Assembly (NCBI GenBank): GCA_050953005.1
Contig: JBMNLV010000010.1
Location: forward strand, 72,221 to 136,220
Reading direction: 5' to 3'
Length of the DNA: 64,000 nt
Source of the DNA: UBA6115 sp050953005
Lineage (GTDB): Bacteria > Bacillota > Clostridia > Christensenellales > Aristaeellaceae
Positions 63,196 to 64,000 of this stretch are shown here, one piece after another. Under the pieces are notes generated by a model. The model was not told the origin of the DNA. It did not search any database and worked only from the letters and a program-made list of their open reading frames with translations. The translations under genes and the position numbers were made by a program. Each line of letters starts with the position of its first letter. Within the stretch, counting starts at the first letter, position 1.

Positions 63196-63238
63196 AGGAA
63201 AAATCTTGCCCGCGGTGTAGGAAAAATCTTGCCCGCGG
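63196..63238. repeat. Perfect 20-bp direct repeat, two copies at 23-base spacing
   Basis: AGGAAAAATCTTGCCCGCGG at 63196-63215 and 63219-63238. The second copy ends four bases before the -35 of the tRNA promoter. Confidence 0.9.
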
Positions 63239-63242
63239 ATGC

Positions 63243-63271
63243 TTGACAAATAGCCTCTCCTTTAGTAAGAT
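63243..63271 (+). promoter_or_regulatory. Strong promoter of the tRNA cluster
   Basis: TTGACA and TAAGAT with a 17-base spacer followed by a GC-rich start region, as in stable-RNA promoters under growth-rate control. Confidence 0.75.
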
Positions 63272-63299
63272 AGGCTTCGCCGCTCAACGCGGCAACCTT

Positions 63300-63376
63300 C
63301 GGGGTGTAGCGCAGCCTGGTAGCGCACGTGCTTTGGGAGCATGGGGCCGGGGGTTCAAATCCCTTCACCCCGACCA
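63300..63376 (+). tRNA. tRNA-Pro (TGG)
   Basis: Acceptor CGGGGTG pairs with CACCCCG; anticodon TGG at 63334-63336; T-loop GGTTCAAAT; encoded CCA end. Confidence 0.95.
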
Positions 63377-63399
63377 TTTCGGGTGAAAAGGGTCTGTGA

Positions 63400-63474
63400 G
63401 GCCCCGTGGTCAAGCGGTTAAGACACCGCCCTTTCACGGCGGTAACAGGGGTTCGAGTCCCCTCGGGGTCACCA
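63400..63474 (+). tRNA. tRNA-Glu (TTC)
   Basis: Acceptor GGCCCCG pairs with CGGGGTC; anticodon stem CCGCC/GGCGG with TTC at 63433-63435; encoded CCA end. Confidence 0.95.
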
Positions 63475-63490
63475 CTTTTCCCAAGGACAC

Positions 63491-63567
<77 letters not shown>

Positions 63568-63575
63568 TTTCACCT

Positions 63576-63652
63576 GGCCCGGTAGTTCAGTTGGTTAGAA
63601 TGCCAGCCTGTCACGCTGGAGGTCGAGGGTTCGAGCCCCTTCCGGGTCGCCA
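63576..63652 (+). tRNA. tRNA-Asp (GTC)
   Basis: Acceptor GGCCCGG pairs with CCGGGTC; anticodon GTC at 63610-63612; discriminator G; encoded CCA. Confidence 0.95.
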
Positions 63653-63675
63653 TTTTCCCTGCTGGTTGGGTCTTT

Positions 63676-63751
63676 GCTGGTGTAGCTCAATTGGCAGAGC
63701 AGCTGATTTGTAATCAGCAGGTTGCGGGTTCAAGTCCCTTCACCAGCTCCA
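63676..63751 (+). tRNA. tRNA-Thr (TGT)
   Basis: Acceptor GCTGGTG pairs with CACCAGC; anticodon stem CTGAT/ATCAG with TGT at 63709-63711; encoded CCA. Confidence 0.95.
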
Positions 63752-63754
63752 CCT

Positions 63755-63839
<85 letters not shown>

Positions 63840-63841
63840 CG

Positions 63842-63876
63842 ACAGCGGTTTTCGAAATGAAGGCTGCTGTTTTTTG
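63842..63876 (+). terminator. Probable terminator of the tRNA cluster
   Basis: ACAGC and GCTGT form a short stem over a 19-base loop followed by a run of T. The stem is weak, but position and U-run fit. Confidence 0.45.
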
Positions 63877-64000
63877 TGCCGATTATTTTATCACACAGGC
63901 ATGAGGATGGTCCGGCAAGGCGTTATATTGCTGGATATGATGCGCTGCGCATCGCCTGATTGTGTGTTATACTGCGAATGACAGAACAACAATCATCCGG

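Larger units (their letters stand above)
62969..63299. other. Gene-free stretch between the cyclophilin gene and the tRNA cluster
   Basis: About 330 bases without a supported gene. It holds the upstream region of the cyclophilin gene, two pairs of direct repeats (63129-63171 and 63196-63238) and the tRNA promoter. Short open frames here overlap the repeats or the tRNAs and are not credible. Confidence 0.7.

Noticed and set aside
62969..63238. CRISPR array or integration site near the tRNA cluster
   Set aside because: Only two copies of each repeat, spacers of 0-3 bases, no cas or integrase genes, and no repeated tRNA 3' end.

Overview
The window reads as chromosomal DNA of a moderately GC-rich member of the Bacillota, most likely a Clostridia lineage. 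The evidence is AGGAGG-type ribosome binding sites almost everywhere, sigma-A-type promoters, a CtsR-type operator at clpB, and the gene sets greA-lysS, xpt-bmp transporter, LrgA/LrgB and cyclophilin-zapA-U32 peptidase-mutS2. I see no prophage, insertion sequence, CRISPR array or rRNA. The species assignment is inference. One oddity is that the exported binding proteins carry type I signal peptides without a lipoprotein cysteine.

Layout. 1-3872 (minus): purine salvage and nucleoside uptake (xpt, Bmp-type binding protein, double ATPase, cut-off permease). 4093-5997 (minus): an unassigned operon of a zinc-ribbon membrane protein, a DnaJ/TPR protein and a DUF5685-like helical protein. 6195-9416 (plus): CorC/CNNM transporter, thioredoxin-reductase-like flavoprotein, secreted protein. 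9480-11735: threonine to glycine (tdh, kbl). 11752-16494: trpS, an alpha/beta hydrolase, a P1-family peptidase with a start or frame problem, acpS, bifunctional nnr. 16489-19352 (minus): pgsA, guaB, nitrilase-like protein. 19566-22592 (plus): ATP-grasp enzyme with an esterase, then LrgA/LrgB. 22665-25298 (minus): clpB. 25573-31399 (plus): sugar or polyol catabolism with its ABC importer. 31673-39813 (plus): AI-2E-type permease behind a structured leader, an ABC-2 exporter pair, GH65 phosphorylase, M55 D-aminopeptidase, DASS-type permease, TIM-barrel isomerase. 39925-43449: heterodimeric ABC exporter whose first subunit is frameshifted. 43636-48673: greA, lysS, a membrane-anchored unknown, a HAD-thymidylate kinase fusion, mnmA. 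48818-53344 (minus): Gld-like ABC transporter with GldG and DUF4340 partners. 53483-53974: small membrane protein. 54100-57098 (minus): response regulator, histidine kinase, ispE. 57350-62968 (minus): cyclophilin, zapA, U32 peptidase, mutS2. 63300-63839: six tRNA genes (Pro, Glu, CAT, Asp, Thr, Tyr).

How the genes work together. Nucleosides or bases enter through the Bmp transporter; Xpt and GuaB feed GMP synthesis. Tdh and Kbl turn threonine into glycine and acetyl-CoA. The 25.5-31.4 kb operon imports a sugar-like compound and reshapes it with an isomerase and a dehydrogenase. The 34-40 kb set combines phosphorolysis of a disaccharide with D-amino-acid peptide breakdown and organic-anion transport, which suggests scavenging. 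Most operons are tightly packed with 1-23 base overlaps, so translational coupling is probably common.

The observations most worth checking are the HAD-Tmk fusion, the zinc-ribbon/DnaJ/DUF5685 operon, the leader RNA before the AI-2E-type permease, the cyclophilin gene with two well-placed starts, the flavoprotein without a recognisable NADPH site, and two single-base frame breaks.
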